Source: Pseudomonas wuhanensis (GTDB lineage Bacteria > Pseudomonadota > Gammaproteobacteria > Pseudomonadales > Pseudomonadaceae). From it: 64,000 bases of DNA. The stretch covers positions 3,100,001 through 3,164,000 of the forward strand of contig NZ_CP117430.1 in NCBI RefSeq assembly GCF_030687395.1, read 5' to 3'. Every line of letters starts with the position of its first letter. Within the stretch, counting starts at the first letter, position 1. Shown piece after piece: positions 17,130 to 27,054 of the stretch. The translations under genes and the position numbers were made by a program. The notes beneath the pieces are model-generated. The model worked only from the letters and a program-made list of their open reading frames with translations. It was not told where the DNA came from and made no database searches.

Positions 17130-18473
17130 ATGCCGTCGCTTTTCAAACGCTCTCTGCTGCCTAAACTGCGCAGTTTTCCGCTGACCGCCGATGCCGTCAC
17201 CATCCTCTCTGGCGCTGCCGAGTTCCGTCGCTGCCTGCTGGAGCAAATCGCTCAGGCCACCCGGCGCATCTACATTGTCGCGCTGTACCTGCAACAGGAT
17301 GAGGCCGGGCAGGAAATCCTCGATGCCCTGCACGCCGCCAAACTGGCGCGTCCGGAACTGGATGTTGTGGTGGTCGTGGACTGGCTGCGTGCCCAGCGCG
17401 GTTTGATCGGCGCCGGCAAGCAGCCGGGCAACTCGGCCTGGTATCAGGAAACGACCCGCACCCATGAAAGCGTTGTGCCAGTGTACGGCGTGCCGGTGCA
17501 GACCCGCGAGCTGTTCGGCGTGCTGCATTTGAAGGGCTTCGTGATCGACGACTGCGTGCTCTACAGCGGCGCGAGCCTGAATAACGTTTACCTGCACAAA
17601 TTCGATAAATACCGCTTCGACCGTTATCACCTGCTGCAGAACCAGGCGCTGGCCGATTCGATGCATCACTTGGTTCAGCACGGCCTGATCACTTCCAAAG
17701 CAGTGCATCGCCTCGACCTGCCGAACCTGCCGACCACCCGCAGCCTGCGCCACGACATCGGCGACTTGCGCAGCCGCCTCAAGCACGCGGCATATGACAC
17801 CACGGCTGGCAGCACGGCGAAGGACGGTTTATCGGTTTGTCCTTTGCTCGGTGTGGGCAAGAACAACCCGTTGAGTCGGGTGATCTGCGAGCTGATCGCC
17901 AGCGCGCGGCATCAACTGACTATCTGCACGCCGTACTTCAACCTGCCGCTGGCGGTGACCCGGGAAATCAATCGGGCACTGGCCCGTGGCGTGAAGATCG
18001 ACATCATCGTCGGCGACAAGACTGCCAACGACTTCTACATTCCGCCCAGCGAGCCGTTCAAGGTAATCGCGGCGTTGCCATACCTTTACGAGATCAGCCT
18101 GCGGCGCTTCGCCAAGCGGCATCAGCGCAACATCGACAGTGGCAAGTTGAACCTGCATTTGTGGAAGGATGGCGACAACACCTATCACCTCAAGGGCATG
18201 TGGATCGATCAGCGCTACACCTTGCTGACCGGCAACAACCTCAATCCACGGGCGTTTCGTCTTGATCTGGAGAACGCGTTGCTGATCGATGATCCGAAAG
18301 GTGAATTGCTGGAGCCCCGTGGCAATGAGCTGGTGGAAATTTTCCAGCACACCAGCCGCATCGAGCGGTATCAGGATCTGGAAACGCTGCCGGATTACCC
18401 GGCGGGAGTGGCCAAGTTTCTCAAGCGTGTGAGTCGGGTACGGATCGAGCGGTTGTTGTATCGGATATTGTAG
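17130..18473 (+). CDS. pssA: CDP-diacylglycerol--serine O-phosphatidyltransferase (PLD type)
   Basis: A 447-residue phospholipase D-superfamily protein, close in length to E. coli PssA (451). Two HKD motifs are present, HLKGFVID near residue 132 followed by SGASLNN, and HLKGMWID near residue 352 followed by TGNNLNPRA. The enzyme makes phosphatidylserine from CDP-diacylglycerol and serine, the committed step to phosphatidylethanolamine, and is peripherally bound to membrane and ribosomes. It stands alone, flanked by REP elements on both sides. Confidence 0.93.
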   Translation: MPSLFKRSLLPKLRSFPLTADAVTILSGAAEFRRCLLEQIAQATRRIYIVALYLQQDEAGQEILDALHAAKLARPELDVVVVVDWLRAQRGLIGAGKQPGNSAWYQETTRTHESVVPVYGVPVQTRELFGVLHLKGFVIDDCVLYSGASLNNVYLHKFDKYRFDRYHLLQNQALADSMHHLVQHGLITSKAVHRLDLPNLPTTRSLRHDIGDLRSRLKHAAYDTTAGSTAKDGLSVCPLLGVGKNNPLSRVICELIASARHQLTICTPYFNLPLAVTREINRALARGVKIDIIVGDKTANDFYIPPSEPFKVIAALPYLYEISLRRFAKRHQRNIDSGKLNLHLWKDGDNTYHLKGMWIDQRYTLLTGNNLNPRAFRLDLENALLIDDPKGELLEPRGNELVEIFQHTSRIERYQDLETLPDYPAGVAKFLKRVSRVRIERLLYRIL

Positions 18474-18516
18474 GGATTAGTACGGCGGGGTAGGTGCGTT
18501 GCCGGTGAGATTGTCA

Positions 18517-18672
18517 TCGCGGGCAAGCCCGCTCCCACTGGGATTTGATGCGGACACAGATTTTGTGAACATCACCAACCACTGTGGGAGCGGGCTTGTC
18601 CGCGATGACGGCATCACATTCGATACATCAGTCAGCTGACCCACCGCTTTCGCAGACAAGTCCGCTCCCACA
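18517..18672. repeat. Cluster of three type 1 REP units
   Basis: Units at 18517-18539, 18583-18605 and 18650-18672 alternate in orientation, so the middle one can pair with either neighbour. The second and third carry GTCCGC variants of the stem. It fills most of the gap between pssA and the AraC gene. Confidence 0.88.
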
Positions 18673-18743
18673 GGATCTGCGCCGGGCTGATCGCTGCGCT
18701 AATATGCTCACGACTCAAACAAGAACAAGGCTCGCCACGGTCA

Positions 18744-19760
18744 ATGTCGGAAAAAGACACCATCTCCATTCAACTGGTGCGTGAAGCGCTGTTGCAAAGT
18801 TGCGCCCCGGGCGCTGCCACCGAAGAGGTGTTGGACAAGGTCGGCATCGATCCGGCGTTGCTGGAAACCACCGACGCCCGAGTTCCGGCTACCGCGTATG
18901 CGCGGTTGTGGCGCTTGCTGGCCCGGCGCGGCGACGATGAGTTTTTTGGCATGGACCCGCGCAAGCTCAAGTCCGGCAGTCTCGAGTTTCTCTGTCGTTG
19001 CTCGATGGTTCAGCCGAGTCTGGCCGCCGGGCTGACTTCGGGCCTGAGTTTTTTGTCGTTGATGCTTGAGCGCATGCCCGCGCAACTGGTTCGTCAGCAA
19101 AGCCTGGCGGAAATCGTCCTGCTCGAAGACGACGAAGACCCGCGCCGCGCCTTTACCTACTTCACTTACTGGATGATCGTGCACGGCGTGGCCTGTTGGC
19201 TGGCGGGGCGGCGAATTCCGATCCTGGCCATCGAGCTGCGCTGCCCGGCGCCGGATTTTTGTGATGACTACCGGGTGATGTTCTCCGAGAACCTGCGGTT
19301 CGACCGGCCACGCACGCGGATGATTTTCTCGGCCGATTGCCTGGATTTGCCGATCAAGCGCAGCCCTGAAGAGCTCAAACGATTCCTGGCTCATGCGCCG
19401 GCGAACATTCTGGTCAAGTATCGCGATCCTGAAAGCCTGGCCAGTCGGATCAAACACGATCTGCGGCAACTGCCCGCCGAGCACTGGCCAGAAACCGAGG
19501 CGCTGGCGCAGCGACTGTGCATGTCGGCCTCGACCCTGCGTCGACGCCTGGCCGAAGAAGGCCAGACGTATCAGGGGCTCAAGGACAGCGTGCGCAAGGA
19601 ACTGGCCATCGTCTGGCTGGCTGAGCCGGCCATCAGCTTCGCCGAAATCGCCGCCCGGTTGGGGTTTGCCGATGCGAGTTCGTTCTACAAGGCGTTTCGC
19701 AAGTGGTCGGGGTCAAATCCGGGGCATTATCGGAGTTTGATTCTTAACGAGGCCGACTGA
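18744..19760 (+). CDS. AraC-family transcriptional regulator (arabinose-binding-like N-terminal domain)
   Basis: A 338-residue protein. An N-terminal domain of the Arabinose_bd type (residues ~20-210, with SGSLEFLCRCSMVQPSL and an RRAF.YFTYW segment) is followed by a two-helix-turn-helix AraC domain at the C-terminus (SASTLRRRLAEEGQTYQGLK, then FAEIAARLGFADASSFYKAFRKW). The layout matches OruR- and ArgR-like activators. It is upstream of, and in the same direction as, the acyl-CoA catabolic operon 20034-25779, so it is the likely activator of that operon. Confidence 0.9.
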   Translation: MSEKDTISIQLVREALLQSCAPGAATEEVLDKVGIDPALLETTDARVPATAYARLWRLLARRGDDEFFGMDPRKLKSGSLEFLCRCSMVQPSLAAGLTSGLSFLSLMLERMPAQLVRQQSLAEIVLLEDDEDPRRAFTYFTYWMIVHGVACWLAGRRIPILAIELRCPAPDFCDDYRVMFSENLRFDRPRTRMIFSADCLDLPIKRSPEELKRFLAHAPANILVKYRDPESLASRIKHDLRQLPAEHWPETEALAQRLCMSASTLRRRLAEEGQTYQGLKDSVRKELAIVWLAEPAISFAEIAARLGFADASSFYKAFRKWSGSNPGHYRSLILNEAD

Positions 19761-19791
19761 TCTGGATTGTGTGGTGCCTGATCTGGCGCCA

Positions 19792-19879
19792 TCGCGGGCA
19801 AGCCCGCTCCCACAGTGATATGCGGTGACCATAAATGTCGTACACACCGCAAAACCTGTGGGAGCGGGCTTGCCCGCGA
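19792..19879. repeat. REP doublet, type 1
   Basis: Inverted REP pair between the AraC gene and the operon it probably controls. The remaining 150 bp before 20034 presumably hold the operon promoter, but I see no confident box. Confidence 0.88.
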
Positions 19880-20033
19880 TGGCGTCCGCCCAGGCGACGC
19901 ATCCCTTGAACCTTGGCCAAACCAGTCACACAACTTGATAGCTTTGACCATTGTCCCGCTTCCCGCGCAGAGCGAGTATTTCCCTGTTATTTACGGTTCC
20001 CCAACCTAATAAAAATACACAGGGATTCTGGCA

Positions 20034-21698
20034 ATGCGCGATTACTTGTCTGCCACGTCACAGTTCAATTATCAGCACACCGTCGATGCCGCGCTCACAG
20101 GGTCGTTGAGCGCCCTCAACGCCTGTGTCGAGTGTTGCGACCGGCATGCCTTGCCGGGGCGCATCGCGCTGTTCTGGGAAGGCCGCGACGGCGCCAGCGC
20201 GACCTACACCTTCAGCGACTTGCAGGACAAAGCCGCGCGATTTGCCAATTTTCTGCTGGCCCAGGGCGTGAAGAAGGGCGATAAAGTCGCCGGCCTCTTG
20301 CCACGCAACATCGAATTACTGATCACCGTGTTTGCCACCTGGCGCATCGGCGCGGTCTATCAGCCGCTGTTTACCGCCTTCGGCCCGAAAGCCATCGAAC
20401 ATCGCCTCAACAGCTCCGGCGCCAAAGTGGTGGTCACCGACGCGGTCAATCGCCCGAAACTCGCTGAAGTGGCCGACTGCCCGACCATCGTCACCGTCGG
20501 CGGCCCGAAAGGCCAAGGCATTGTTCGGGGTGATTTCAGTTTCTGGGCCGAACTGGCCAACTACTCCAGCGTCTGCGAACCGGTATTGCTGAGCGGCGAA
20601 GACCCGTTCCTGCTGATGTTCACCTCGGGCACCACCGGCCCGTCGAAAGCGCTGTCGGTGCCGCTCAAGGCGATCGTTGCATTCCAGAGTTACACCCGTG
20701 ACGCGGTGGATTTACGCCCTGAAGACGCGTTCTGGAACGTCGCCGATCCGGGCTGGGCCTACGGCATCTATTTCGGTGTCACCGGGCCGATGGCGATGGG
20801 GCATCCGATCACCTTTTACGATGGTCCGTTCACCCTCGAAAGCACCTGCCGGGTGATCAACAAATACGGGATTACCAACCTCACCGGCTCACCGACCGCC
20901 TACCGTTTGCTGATTGCCGGTGGCGATGAATTCGCCCGTTCGATCAAGGGCAAGCTGCGCATTGTCAGCAGCGCCGGCGAGCCGCTGAACCCGGAAGTGA
21001 TCCGCTGGTTCGCCGATAACCTTGGCGTGGTGATCCACGACCACTACGGCCAGACCGAACTGGGCATGGTTTTGTGCAATCACCACGGCCTCGATCATCC
21101 GGTGCACGTCGGCGCTGCCGGTTTTGCCTCGCCGGGCCACCGCATCGTGGTGCTCGACGACGAATACAAAGAACTGGGCGTCGGCCAGCCAGGCATTCTG
21201 GCTATCGACCGTACCCAGTCGCCGATGTGCTGGTTCGGCGGCTACGAAGGTGCACCGACCAAGGCCTTCGTTGGCAACTATTACCTGAGCGGCGACACCG
21301 TCGAGTGGAACCCGGACGGCAGCATCAGCTTCGTCGGCCGTAGCGACGACGTGATCACCACCTCTGGCTACCGCGTCGGCCCGTTCGACGTGGAAAGCGC
21401 GCTGATCGAACACCCGGCAGTGGTCGAAGCCGCCGTCATCGGCAAACCCGATCCGGAGCGCACCGAACTGGTGAAAGCCTTCGTTGTGCTCAGCCCGCAA
21501 TACCGCGCCGAACCTGCACTCGCCGAAGAACTGCGCCAACACGTGCGCAAGCGTCTGGCGGCGCATTCGTACCCCCGTGAAATCGAATTTGTCAGCGAGT
21601 TGCCGAAAACCCCAAGCGGCAAATTGCAGCGCTTTATCTTGCGCAACCAGGAAATCGCCAAGGCTCAAGAGGCCGCCGCGAAGAACGTTTCAGCTTGA
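20034..21698 (+). CDS. AMP-forming short/medium-chain acyl-CoA synthetase
   Basis: A 554-residue ANL-superfamily ligase. The ATP-binding P-loop is [12 protein letters not shown] near residue 200. Others are YGQTELGMV (A5), SGDTVEW (A7), [16 protein letters not shown] (A8 hinge) and the catalytic Lys in [10 protein letters not shown] near the C-terminus. It activates a carboxylic acid to its acyl-CoA. It is the first gene of a run with SDR, thiolase, acyl-CoA dehydrogenase and hydratase genes, all needed to degrade a short, possibly 2-methyl-branched, acid. The cluster resembles the fadBx/fadAx region of P. putida (PP_2213-PP_2217), as I recall it. Confidence 0.9.
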   Translation: MRDYLSATSQFNYQHTVDAALTGSLSALNACVECCDRHALPGRIALFWEGRDGASATYTFSDLQDKAARFANFLLAQGVKKGDKVAGLLPRNIELLITVFATWRIGAVYQPLFTAFGPKAIEHRLNSSGAKVVVTDAVNRPKLAEVADCPTIVTVGGPKGQGIVRGDFSFWAELANYSSVCEPVLLSGEDPFLLMFTSGTTGPSKALSVPLKAIVAFQSYTRDAVDLRPEDAFWNVADPGWAYGIYFGVTGPMAMGHPITFYDGPFTLESTCRVINKYGITNLTGSPTAYRLLIAGGDEFARSIKGKLRIVSSAGEPLNPEVIRWFADNLGVVIHDHYGQTELGMVLCNHHGLDHPVHVGAAGFASPGHRIVVLDDEYKELGVGQPGILAIDRTQSPMCWFGGYEGAPTKAFVGNYYLSGDTVEWNPDGSISFVGRSDDVITTSGYRVGPFDVESALIEHPAVVEAAVIGKPDPERTELVKAFVVLSPQYRAEPALAEELRQHVRKRLAAHSYPREIEFVSELPKTPSGKLQRFILRNQEIAKAQEAAAKNVSA

Positions 21699-21714
21699 AT
21701 CCAAGGAAACAATG

Positions 21715-22476
21715 ATGCAGATCGAAAACAAGGTTTTTCTCGTCACCGGCGGTGCATCCGGCCTCGGTGCCGCCACCGCTGAAATGCTGGTGGCTGCCGG
21801 CGCCAAGGTGATGCTGGTGGACATGAACGCCGAAGCCGTCGCGGCCCAGGCTGCACGTCTCGGCGCGCAAAGCGTGGTAGCGGATATCAGTAATGAAACA
21901 GCTGCGGAAGCGGCGGTGCAGGCGACGGTCAAAGCGTTTGGCGGCCTCAATGGTCTGGTCAATTGCGCCGGCATCGTCCGTGGCGAAAAGATCCTCGGCA
22001 AGAACGGCCCTCATGCACTGGACAGTTTCAGCCAGGTGATCAACGTCAACCTGATCGGCAGCTTCAACATGTTGCGCCTGGCGGCGGCGGCGATTGCCGA
22101 AACCGAAGCCAACGAAGATGGCGAGCGTGGCGTGATCATCAACACCGCCTCGGTCGCGGCCTTCGACGGCCAGATCGGCCAGGCCGCATATTCGGCGTCG
22201 AAAGGCGCGATCGCCAGCCTGACCTTGCCCGCCGCCCGTGAACTGGCGCGCTTCGGCATCCGCGTGATGACCATCGCACCGGGCATATTCGAAACACCGA
22301 TGATGGCCGGCATGACCCCGGAAGTGCGCGAGTCCTTGGCCGCTGGCGTGCCGTTTCCGCCGCGCCTGGGCAAGCCGAGCGAGTACGCCGCGCTGGTCAG
22401 GCATATCATGGAAAACAGCATGCTCAACGGCGAGGTGATCCGTCTCGACGGTGCCCTGCGCATGGCCGCGAAATAA
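21715..22476 (+). CDS. SDR 3-hydroxyacyl-CoA dehydrogenase (HSD17B10-like)
   Basis: A 253-residue short-chain dehydrogenase. It shows [11 protein letters not shown] near residue 10, NCAGI, and the catalytic YSASK. The [21 protein letters not shown] stretch and [12 protein letters not shown] are typical of type II 3-hydroxyacyl-CoA dehydrogenases, whose best-known substrate is 2-methyl-3-hydroxybutyryl-CoA of isoleucine breakdown. Two adjacent ATGs occur at 21712 and 21715; AAGGA is better spaced for the second. The thiolase gene starts 12 bp after the stop. Confidence 0.9.
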   Translation: MQIENKVFLVTGGASGLGAATAEMLVAAGAKVMLVDMNAEAVAAQAARLGAQSVVADISNETAAEAAVQATVKAFGGLNGLVNCAGIVRGEKILGKNGPHALDSFSQVINVNLIGSFNMLRLAAAAIAETEANEDGERGVIINTASVAAFDGQIGQAAYSASKGAIASLTLPAARELARFGIRVMTIAPGIFETPMMAGMTPEVRESLAAGVPFPPRLGKPSEYAALVRHIMENSMLNGEVIRLDGALRMAAK

Positions 22477-22488
22477 GGAGGATTAGAC

Positions 22489-23682
22489 ATGACACTTTCC
22501 AACGATCCGATTGTTATTGTCAGCGCTGTCCGCACCCCGATGGGCGGTTTCCAGGGCGAATTGAAAAGCCTGACCGCGCCGCAGCTGGGCGCCGCGGCGA
22601 TTCGGGCTGCCGTCGAACGCGCCGGCATTGCTCCTGAATCCGTAGAAGAAGTGCTGTTCGGCTGCGTACTCCCCGCCGGCCTCGGCCAGGCCCCGGCGCG
22701 GCAAGCGGCACTGGGCGCCGGGCTGGATAAATCGACCCGTTGCACAACGCTGAACAAGATGTGCGGCTCGGGCATGGAGGCCACGATCCTGGCCCACGAC
22801 ATGCTGATCGCCGGCAGTGCCGAGGTGGTGGTCGCCGGCGGCATGGAAAGCATGTCCAACGCGCCGTACCTGCTGGACCGCGCCCGCAGCGGTTACCGCA
22901 TGGGTCATGGCCGGGTGCTCGATCACATGTTCCTCGATGGCCTGGAAGACGCCTACGACAAGGGCCGCCTGATGGGCACCTTTGCCGAGGATTGCGCCGA
23001 AACCAACGGCTTCACCCGCGAAGCTCAGGACGCCTTTGCCATTGCTTCGACCACCCGCGCTCAACAGGCGATCAAGGACGGCAGCTTCAACGCCGAGATC
23101 GTGCCCGTGCAGGTGATGGTCGGCAAAGAGCAGGTGCTGATCAGCCACGACGAACAGCCGCCGAAAGCCAAACTGGACAAGATCGCCTCGCTGAAACCGG
23201 CGTTCCGCGAGGGCGGCACCGTGACGGCGGCCAACTCCAGTTCGATCTCCGACGGCGCGGCGGCACTGGTGTTGATGCGCCGTTCCGAAGCCGAGAAACA
23301 AGGCCTGAAACCGCTGGCAGTGATTCATGGTCACGCTGCATTTGCCGACACGCCGGGGCTGTTCCCGGTGGCACCGGTGGGCGCGATCAAGAAGCTGATG
23401 AAGAAAACCGGCTGGTCCCTGGACGAAGTCGAGTTGTTCGAAGTCAACGAAGCCTTCGCGGTGGTGAGTCTGGTGACCATGACCAAACTGGAAATCCCCC
23501 ACGAGAAGATCAACGTCCACGGCGGTGCCTGCGCCCTGGGCCACCCGATTGGTGCGTCTGGCGCGCGGATCCTCGTGACCCTGCTCTCGGCCCTGCGCCA
23601 GAAAGGCCTGAAACGCGGCGTTGCGGCGATCTGCATCGGTGGCGGCGAAGCCACGGCCATGGCTGTGGAATGCCTGTATTAA
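22489..23682 (+). CDS. Acetyl-CoA C-acyltransferase (thiolase)
   Basis: A 397-residue thiolase. The nucleophilic Cys is in [10 protein letters not shown] near residue 89, [12 protein letters not shown] follows, and the C-terminus has [16 protein letters not shown] and CIGGGEATA. It cleaves a 3-ketoacyl-CoA with CoA; with the upstream SDR, 2-methylacetoacetyl-CoA is the likely substrate, giving acetyl-CoA and propionyl-CoA. A REP doublet separates it from the next gene of the operon. Confidence 0.93.
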   Translation: MTLSNDPIVIVSAVRTPMGGFQGELKSLTAPQLGAAAIRAAVERAGIAPESVEEVLFGCVLPAGLGQAPARQAALGAGLDKSTRCTTLNKMCGSGMEATILAHDMLIAGSAEVVVAGGMESMSNAPYLLDRARSGYRMGHGRVLDHMFLDGLEDAYDKGRLMGTFAEDCAETNGFTREAQDAFAIASTTRAQQAIKDGSFNAEIVPVQVMVGKEQVLISHDEQPPKAKLDKIASLKPAFREGGTVTAANSSSISDGAAALVLMRRSEAEKQGLKPLAVIHGHAAFADTPGLFPVAPVGAIKKLMKKTGWSLDEVELFEVNEAFAVVSLVTMTKLEIPHEKINVHGGACALGHPIGASGARILVTLLSALRQKGLKRGVAAICIGGGEATAMAVECLY

Positions 23683-23699
23683 GGGCTGACGCCAATCCC

Positions 23700-23789
23700 T
23701 GTGGGAGCGGGCTTGCCCGCGATAGCGATCTGTCAGACGACATCGTTGGTGTCTGGAAAACCGCCATCGCGGGCAAGCCCGCTCCCACA
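23700..23789. repeat. REP doublet, type 1, inside an operon
   Basis: Inverted REP pair 17 bp after the thiolase stop and 58 bp before the acyl-CoA dehydrogenase start. In an mRNA this would be a large hairpin between two genes of one pathway. Confidence 0.9.
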
Positions 23790-23847
23790 GGTCCAGTGTT
23801 TCAACTGACAGGCATTTTGTACGAAGGCAAAATTTTAAGGACTTGGC

Positions 23848-24975
23848 ATGATTCCCAATGACGAACAACTTCAGATCAGCGACGCGGCCCGGCAGTTTGC
23901 CCAGGAACGGCTGAAACCGTTCGCCGCCGAATGGGACCGTGAACATCGCTTCCCCAAGGAAGCCATCGGCGAAATGGCCGATCTGGGCTTCTTTGGCATG
24001 CTGGTGCCGGAGCAGTGGGGCGGTTGCGACACCGGTTACCTGGCCTACGCCATGGCGCTGGAAGAAATCGCTGCCGGCGATGGCGCCTGCTCGACCATCA
24101 TGAGCGTGCACAACTCGGTGGGTTGCGTGCCAATCCTCAAGTTCGGCAACGACGATCAGAAAGAACGCTTCCTCAAGCCACTCGCCAGTGGCGCGATGCT
24201 CGGTGCGTTTGCCCTGACCGAACCGCAAGCCGGCTCCGACGCCAGCAGCCTGAAAACCCGTGCCCGGCTGGAAGGCGATCACTACGTGCTCAACGGCTGC
24301 AAGCAGTTCATCACTTCCGGGCAAAATGCCGGGGTGGTGATTGTGTTTGCGGTGACTGACCCGAGTGCCGGCAAACGCGGGATCACCGCGCTGATCGTGC
24401 CCACCGATTCGCCGGGCTATAAAGTCGCGCGAGTCGAAGACAAACTCGGTCAGCACGCCTCCGACACCTGCCAGATCCTCTTCGAGGATGTGAAAGTCCC
24501 GGTGGCCAATCGACTGGGCGAGGAGGGCGAAGGCTACAAGATCGCCCTGGCCAACCTCGAAGGCGGCCGTGTCGGCATCGCCTCGCAATCGGTGGGCATG
24601 GCCCGCGCCGCGTTCGAAGCGGCCCGTGACTACGCCCGTGAACGCGAGAGCTTCGGCAAGCCGATCATCGAACACCAGGCGGTAGCTTTCCGGCTGGCGG
24701 ACATGGCAACCCAGATCGCCGTCGCCCGGCAGATGGTGCATTACGCGGCGGCGTTGCGCGACAGCGGCAAACCGGCGCTGGTGGAAGCGTCCATGGCCAA
24801 GTTGTTTGCTTCGGAAATGGCCGAGAAGGTCTGTTCCTCGGCGTTGCAAACCCTGGGCGGTTACGGTTACCTGAACGACTTCCCGCTGGAGCGGATCTAC
24901 CGCGACGTGCGGGTGTGTCAGATCTATGAAGGCACCAGCGATATTCAGCGCATGGTCATTTCGCGCAATCTTTGA
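23848..24975 (+). CDS. Acyl-CoA dehydrogenase (short/branched chain)
   Basis: A 375-residue FAD enzyme with the three-domain acyl-CoA dehydrogenase plan. It contains [14 protein letters not shown], the [11 protein letters not shown] strand, [18 protein letters not shown] and the C-terminal base Glu in [13 protein letters not shown]. The size and the Glu position on the last loop fit the short-chain and 2-methylbutyryl-CoA dehydrogenase branch. The product would be a 2-enoyl-CoA such as tiglyl-CoA for the hydratase encoded 15 bp downstream. Confidence 0.92.
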   Translation: MIPNDEQLQISDAARQFAQERLKPFAAEWDREHRFPKEAIGEMADLGFFGMLVPEQWGGCDTGYLAYAMALEEIAAGDGACSTIMSVHNSVGCVPILKFGNDDQKERFLKPLASGAMLGAFALTEPQAGSDASSLKTRARLEGDHYVLNGCKQFITSGQNAGVVIVFAVTDPSAGKRGITALIVPTDSPGYKVARVEDKLGQHASDTCQILFEDVKVPVANRLGEEGEGYKIALANLEGGRVGIASQSVGMARAAFEAARDYARERESFGKPIIEHQAVAFRLADMATQIAVARQMVHYAAALRDSGKPALVEASMAKLFASEMAEKVCSSALQTLGGYGYLNDFPLERIYRDVRVCQIYEGTSDIQRMVISRNL

Positions 24976-24990
24976 GAAGGAGTCCCGTCT

Positions 24991-25779
24991 GTGAGCAATA
25001 AAGAGCTGAACTACGAAACGATTTTGCTGGAAACCCACGGCCGCGTCGGCCTGATTACCCTGAACCGCCCGCAAGCGCTGAACGCGTTGAATGCACAGAT
25101 TGTCAGCGAACTGAACCACGCCCTCGATGGCCTGGAAGCCGATTCGAACATCGGTTGCATCGTGCTGACCGGCTCGAAAAAAGCCTTCGCCGCCGGTGCC
25201 GACATCAAGGAAATGGCCGAGCTGACGTATCCGCAGATCTACCTCGATGACCTGTTCAGCGACAGCGATCGCGTGGCCAACCGCCGCAAGCCGATCATTG
25301 CCGCAGTCAACGGTTTCGCCTTGGGCGGTGGCTGTGAGCTGGCGCTGATGTGCGACTTCATTCTGGCCGGCGACAACGCAAAATTTGGTCAGCCGGAAAT
25401 CAACCTCGGTGTGCTGCCAGGCATGGGCGGCACCCAGCGCCTGACCCGCGCCGTAGGCAAGGCCAAGGCCATGGAAATGTGCCTGAGCGGGCGTTTAATC
25501 GATGCGGTGGAAGCCGAGCGTTGCGGGATTGTCGCGCGGATCGTGCCGGCGGATGAGCTACTGGAGGAAGCGCTGAACGTCGCGGCGCTGATTGCCAAGA
25601 AATCGCTGCCGATTGCGATGATGGTCAAGGAAAGCGTCAATCGCGCCTTTGAAGTCAGCCTGTCGGAAGGCGTGCGCTTTGAGCGCCGGGTGTTCCATGC
25701 GGCGTTTGCCACGCAGGATCAGAAGGAAGGGATGGCGGCGTTTATTGCCAAGCGTGAGGCCGAGTTCCAGGATAAGTAA
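24991..25779 (+). CDS. Enoyl-CoA hydratase
   Basis: A 262-residue crotonase. Both catalytic glutamates of true hydratases are present: [11 protein letters not shown] and GQPEINLG. The oxyanion loop is [10 protein letters not shown]. The start is GTG, supported by GAAGGAG eight bases upstream. It hydrates the product of the dehydrogenase and closes the operon; its stop is 7 bp before a long double-hairpin repeat that separates it from the converging valine-like genes. Confidence 0.93.
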   Translation: MSNKELNYETILLETHGRVGLITLNRPQALNALNAQIVSELNHALDGLEADSNIGCIVLTGSKKAFAAGADIKEMAELTYPQIYLDDLFSDSDRVANRRKPIIAAVNGFALGGGCELALMCDFILAGDNAKFGQPEINLGVLPGMGGTQRLTRAVGKAKAMEMCLSGRLIDAVEAERCGIVARIVPADELLEEALNVAALIAKKSLPIAMMVKESVNRAFEVSLSEGVRFERRVFHAAFATQDQKEGMAAFIAKREAEFQDK

Positions 25780-25786
25780 CTGCACC

Positions 25787-25897
25787 GATCGTTCCCACGC
25801 TCTGCGTGGGAATGCCGCCCGGGACGCTCCGCGTCCCTTCGCAAACGTGACGCAGAGCGTCACAGGATGCATTCCCACGCAGAGCGTGGGAACGATC
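25787..25897. repeat. Long double-hairpin repeat, copy B
   Basis: A 111-bp element of the same design as 12918-13027. It lies between two converging genes, 7 bp from one stop and 2 bp from the other, filling the whole gap. A bidirectional transcript end is likely. Confidence 0.87.
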
Positions 25898-25899
25898 AT

Positions 25900-27051
25900 T
25901 TAGACCAGGTAGTGCTTAAGTTCCCTGGCAATCACCATCCGCTGTATCTCGCTCGACCCTTCATAAATCTGCGTGATCCGCGCATCCCGGTAGTAACGCT
26001 CCACCGGGTAGTCCTCCAGATACCCATACCCGCCATGAACCTGTATCGCCGACGAGCAGACCTTCTCGGCCATTTCCGAGGCAAACAGCTTGGCCTGTGA
26101 GGCCTCGGACAGACACGGTTTGCCAGCACTGCGCAAGCGCGCGGCATGCAGGATCAGCAAGCGCGCGGCGTTCAAGCGGGTGTGCATGTCGGCCAGCATA
26201 TTGGCGATGCTTTGGTGTTCGATAATCGGCTTGTCGAACTGCACCCGATCCCGCGCGTAAGCCAGCGCTGCTTCGAACGCCGCACGGGCGATGCCCAGGG
26301 CTTGCGCGGCGATGCCGATACGGCCGCCTTCGAGGTTGGAGAGGGCGATGGCCAGGCCTTTGCCGCGTTCGCCCAGCAGATTGGCCTCGGGAACGGTGCA
26401 ATTGTTCAGGGTGACGGCGCAGGTATCGGAAGCGCGAATACCCATCTTGTGTTCGCTGCGGTCGACGATGAAACCCGCTGTTTCGGTTGGCACCAGGAAC
26501 GCTGAGATGCCGCGTTTACCCAGCTCCGGATCGGTCACGGCGAAGACAATGGCCAGTTTCGCCCTTTTGCCGTTGCTGACGAATTGCTTGGCGCCGTTGA
26601 TCACCCACTGGCCGTCACGCAGTTCGGCGCGGGTGCGCAAGTTGTGGGCTTCGGAACCGGCTTGCGGTTCAGTGAGGCAGAAGCAGCCGATGGCCTGGCC
26701 GCTGGCGAGGTCCGGCAACCATTCCTGCTTTTGTTCTTCGGTGCCGTAGTTGAGCACCGGCCCGCAGCCCACGGAATTGTGGATGCTCATCAGCGCACCG
26801 GTGGCGCCATCACCGGCAGAAATCTCTTCCACCGCCAAGGCGTAGGCAACGTAGTCGACATAAGTGCCGCCCCATTCCTCGGGCACCACCATGCCCAGCA
26901 GGCCCAGCTCGCCCATCTTCGCCACCAGACCGTCATCGATCCAGCCGGCCTTTTCCCAGGCCTGTGCATGGGGCGCGATTTCGCCGCGGGCAAAATCCCG
27001 GGCCATGTCGCGGATCATCACTTGTTCTTCGCTCAATTCGATATCGTGCAT
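25900..27051 (-). CDS. Acyl-CoA dehydrogenase (isobutyryl-CoA dehydrogenase-like)
   Basis: A 383-residue acyl-CoA dehydrogenase, paralogous to 23848-24975. Motifs are [46 protein letters not shown] and the catalytic Glu in [13 protein letters not shown]. It lies 3 bp downstream of a 3-hydroxyisobutyryl-CoA hydrolase gene. That pairing is specific to valine breakdown, so isobutyryl-CoA is the most likely substrate. Confidence 0.9.
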   Translation of the reverse strand: MHDIELSEEQVMIRDMARDFARGEIAPHAQAWEKAGWIDDGLVAKMGELGLLGMVVPEEWGGTYVDYVAYALAVEEISAGDGATGALMSIHNSVGCGPVLNYGTEEQKQEWLPDLASGQAIGCFCLTEPQAGSEAHNLRTRAELRDGQWVINGAKQFVSNGKRAKLAIVFAVTDPELGKRGISAFLVPTETAGFIVDRSEHKMGIRASDTCAVTLNNCTVPEANLLGERGKGLAIALSNLEGGRIGIAAQALGIARAAFEAALAYARDRVQFDKPIIEHQSIANMLADMHTRLNAARLLILHAARLRSAGKPCLSEASQAKLFASEMAEKVCSSAIQVHGGYGYLEDYPVERYYRDARITQIYEGSSEIQRMVIARELKHYLV

Positions 27052-27054
27052 GGC

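Noticed and set aside
22483..25119. An 878-codon open frame on the minus strand across the thiolase and acyl-CoA dehydrogenase genes
   Set aside because: It is antisense to well-supported genes, has Arg/His/Gly-rich low-complexity translation, and arises from GC bias at third codon positions.
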